A DNA stretch of 64,000 bases, from assembly GCA_016785225.1 (NCBI GenBank), contig JAFBJZ010000888.1, positions 3,414,501 to 3,478,500 of the forward strand, written 5' to 3'. Source of the stretch: Psettodes erumei. Lineage: Eukaryota > Chordata > Actinopteri > Pleuronectiformes > Psettodidae. The translations under genes and the position numbers were made by a program. Numbering within the stretch: position 1 is the first letter of the stretch; each line of letters starts with the position of its first letter. Below, in pieces: positions 62,000-64,000 of the stretch. The notes under the pieces were generated by a model. That model searched no databases. It was not told the DNA's origin and worked only from the letters and a program-made list of their open reading frames with translations.

Positions 62000-62007
<8 letters not shown>

Positions 62008-64000
62008 TCCCACCCTTTCAACCTTCCTTTGGTTTTGCACTACAGCCCTCCTGTTTTAACCCCACCACCTCCAGTCACAGACATGTATATACAATATCCA
62101 CCAACTACTGAATTCTAACCTGTGATAGTTTTGATGGCTCTCAGCTACTGTACTACAAGTCAAAGTCAAAATAATATTGCTCAGCTAAGCCATGAATGTT
62201 TTCCTTCACCATACGACACACTTCAGTGGATTATTTTGCCAGGTGACAGAAGCAACCCGACTATGTAGAGGTCCACGCAACAGAGAAGAGGCAGGGTCAC
62301 AGCTGAGGTTGAAAAATGAGTTGGTCATATGTTGAGAGTTTCAGTGTTAGGCCGATGGTCCAGGTCTAGGTCCCTATTTTTACAGTTGGCTTAATCCTCA
62401 TCCATGATATTCATCAACACTCTGCTTAAATGTAGTTTTACCTAATGTTTTAGCTGTAAATGTTATTACAGACAGTCTGAAGTAACGTTGGCATTTGTCG
62501 TTGCCAGACTCCCTGACCTTTAATCCATGATGGTCATCGGCTTATAGAACATAGTGTTGGTTTAAAGCAACTAAAAAGAGAAACACTGAATTAATAAACA
62601 TTATTAGATCTTTTTGTGGTTGCTTTTGTTACTGTCCCTGTTGAGACATATGGAGCAGGACACACAACATACTGTTTACTAAGTCAATGTTCTTTTAGGT
62701 TCATTTTCATAAAAGCAGAGCATGGAAGTTTGGGTTTCACTTTGACTCTCCATAGCTTTTAAATATTTAAATGACATCTATCAATGTTTTTTTTTAAATT
62801 TTACAGTGAAAGAAAAGAAAAGCAAGAAAATCACATTGACTGTATACTTTTCAGGATGGATAAGTCACAAAAAAGTATTAAAACCATCGAACCAATAATA
62901 AATAAATAACCATCTGCTCTTTCTTGCACTGAAAGCAGGAACTGCATCATATCAAGACTTTAATTAAAGGCCAGTGTCAATAAAGCAATGTGCCGGCCTA
63001 ACATCAGTGTTTGTGTGTGCGCTTGTGTTTTTGCTTTAATAGCAGTGCTCCTGTGCTGCCATAGGGAAAGTATGTGTAGAGCGGCAGCTGCAAAAAAGGG
63101 CCTCCCAAACCCGGGCTGACGCGAAGTGACAGCTCTGTATATCTCTCACTGGCACTGACAGCTGACAGATGGATAGCACTCATACACCGCAGGAAAAAAA
63201 GACAGAGAGCGCGGGGGAGGGCGAGGAGGGGAGGGATGGAGAGAAAGAGAGAGAGAGAAAGAGAGAGAAAGCCCCCAGGATGATTCGCCAGCATTGCTCT
63301 CTGTTCAGAGGGCCGGCGTTTGATTGAGTGCTACAGAGAATAATAAACCCTCCACTACCCGGTGCAGTGCCAAGCTTTCTCTCCCTCCTTATCTCTCGCT
63401 TTCCCCTCCCTTTCTCTCTAACCCCTCTCCTCCCTTAATTCTCTCCTTCTCTCCCCAGCCCTTTTATTGTCGCCCCTCCTTTGGCGCTTTGCTCTTGCTC
63501 CTTTATGCTACGCCTCCTATTCCCCAGGCCCAGGCTTTAACACCTCGTGGTCTATCTTTATATTTCTCTCTCTCTCCACTCTCTTTGCTCTCCCTTTCAC
63601 TCGTCTGCTATCTGCCTCTATCTGCCATCCTCATGTATTTGTCTCTCTCTATCTGAGGTGTGAGAGACAGGGGTAAGAGGTCCCTGTCAAACAAACCAAC
63701 AGTACTCACTCACAGCTATTCCCCTGTGTATCTGACTGTGTATCTGGATCTGTACAGCCCTCTCTGTTTCCACAACTACAGATACAGAGAGCGTATACAC
63801 AGACATGCATACACACACACACCGACACACATGCCAGCTCTCACCACAGCGGGGGAACATGTGATGTACAATACCAACAAATGCATTACATCAAAGGCAA
63901 GTAAACATTCATTATGCTTGGAAACTGGTCGTGTGAGGACAGATAAACACTTCTGAAATTGAATGACCTTAGCTGAAAAATGTGGTGACATAATTTGATT

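Larger units (their letters stand above)
54316..64000. other. Gene-free stretch to the window end
   Basis: No gene is supportable. It holds microsatellites at about 55947-56010, 58957-58982, 59173-59199, 59713-59747 and 61975-61999; a T20-class run at about 58561-58579; and a purine tract at 63237-63271. AT-rich unique DNA lies at 57540-58560, 60240-61080 and 62130-63000. Candidate blocks at 55650-55770 and 56360-56900 are listed separately. Confidence 0.5.

Noticed and set aside
1..64000. tRNA, rRNA, known microRNA, CRISPR or bacterial mobile elements
   Set aside because: None of the familiar sequence signatures was seen on either strand; the content is vertebrate-like non-coding DNA.

Overview
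The window looks like nuclear DNA of a bony fish, probably a percomorph-type teleost. The evidence is the density of CA/GT microsatellites, decayed L2/Maui-type non-LTR retrotransposon tails, and several dispersed repeats whose wording I recognise from teleost genomes (for example the 'gtggtggaag ... ctttccaccac' element). This assignment rests on recognition by eye, not on a search. There are no bacterial operons, rRNA, tRNA, CRISPR arrays or phage genes. I found no intact protein-coding gene: almost all open frames are short, run through simple repeats or low-complexity sequence, and lack flanking splice signals.

The one convincing coding trace is at 3314-4793 on the + strand. Four short open blocks carry splice sites and compatible phases (63 bp, 48 bp, 95 bp and a longer fourth block). 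A reading-frame change and the 3' end of an L2 retrotransposon break the series, and a fifth open block ending in TAA follows immediately. I read it as the wreck, or a rapidly evolving fragment, of a multi-exon gene I cannot name.

The rest is a gene desert, or very large intron or intergenic space. Layout: 1-3.3 kb, G-rich start and AT-rich unique DNA; 3.3-4.8 kb, gene remnant plus L2 tail; 4.8-30.7 kb, unique sequence with TAAT-, SOX- and PBX/HOX-type motif clusters, microsatellites and copies of fish interspersed repeats (6.66, 11.02, 13.4, 25.66 and 28.7 kb); 30.69-30.79 kb, a tandem motif leading into a near-perfect 27-bp hairpin; 31.1-31.77 kb, a second decayed L2 with recognisable reverse-transcriptase C-terminal words; 31.8-64 kb, again gene-poor with orphan exon-like blocks, a 78-bp polypurine tract, a 26-bp perfect AT palindrome and a composite PBX-PREP/MEIS-type site at 56.54 kb.

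The pattern of long gene-free DNA with scattered homeodomain-rich blocks is what one expects around a developmental regulator gene, but that gene is not in the window. All regulatory calls are inference from motifs and need cross-species alignment.
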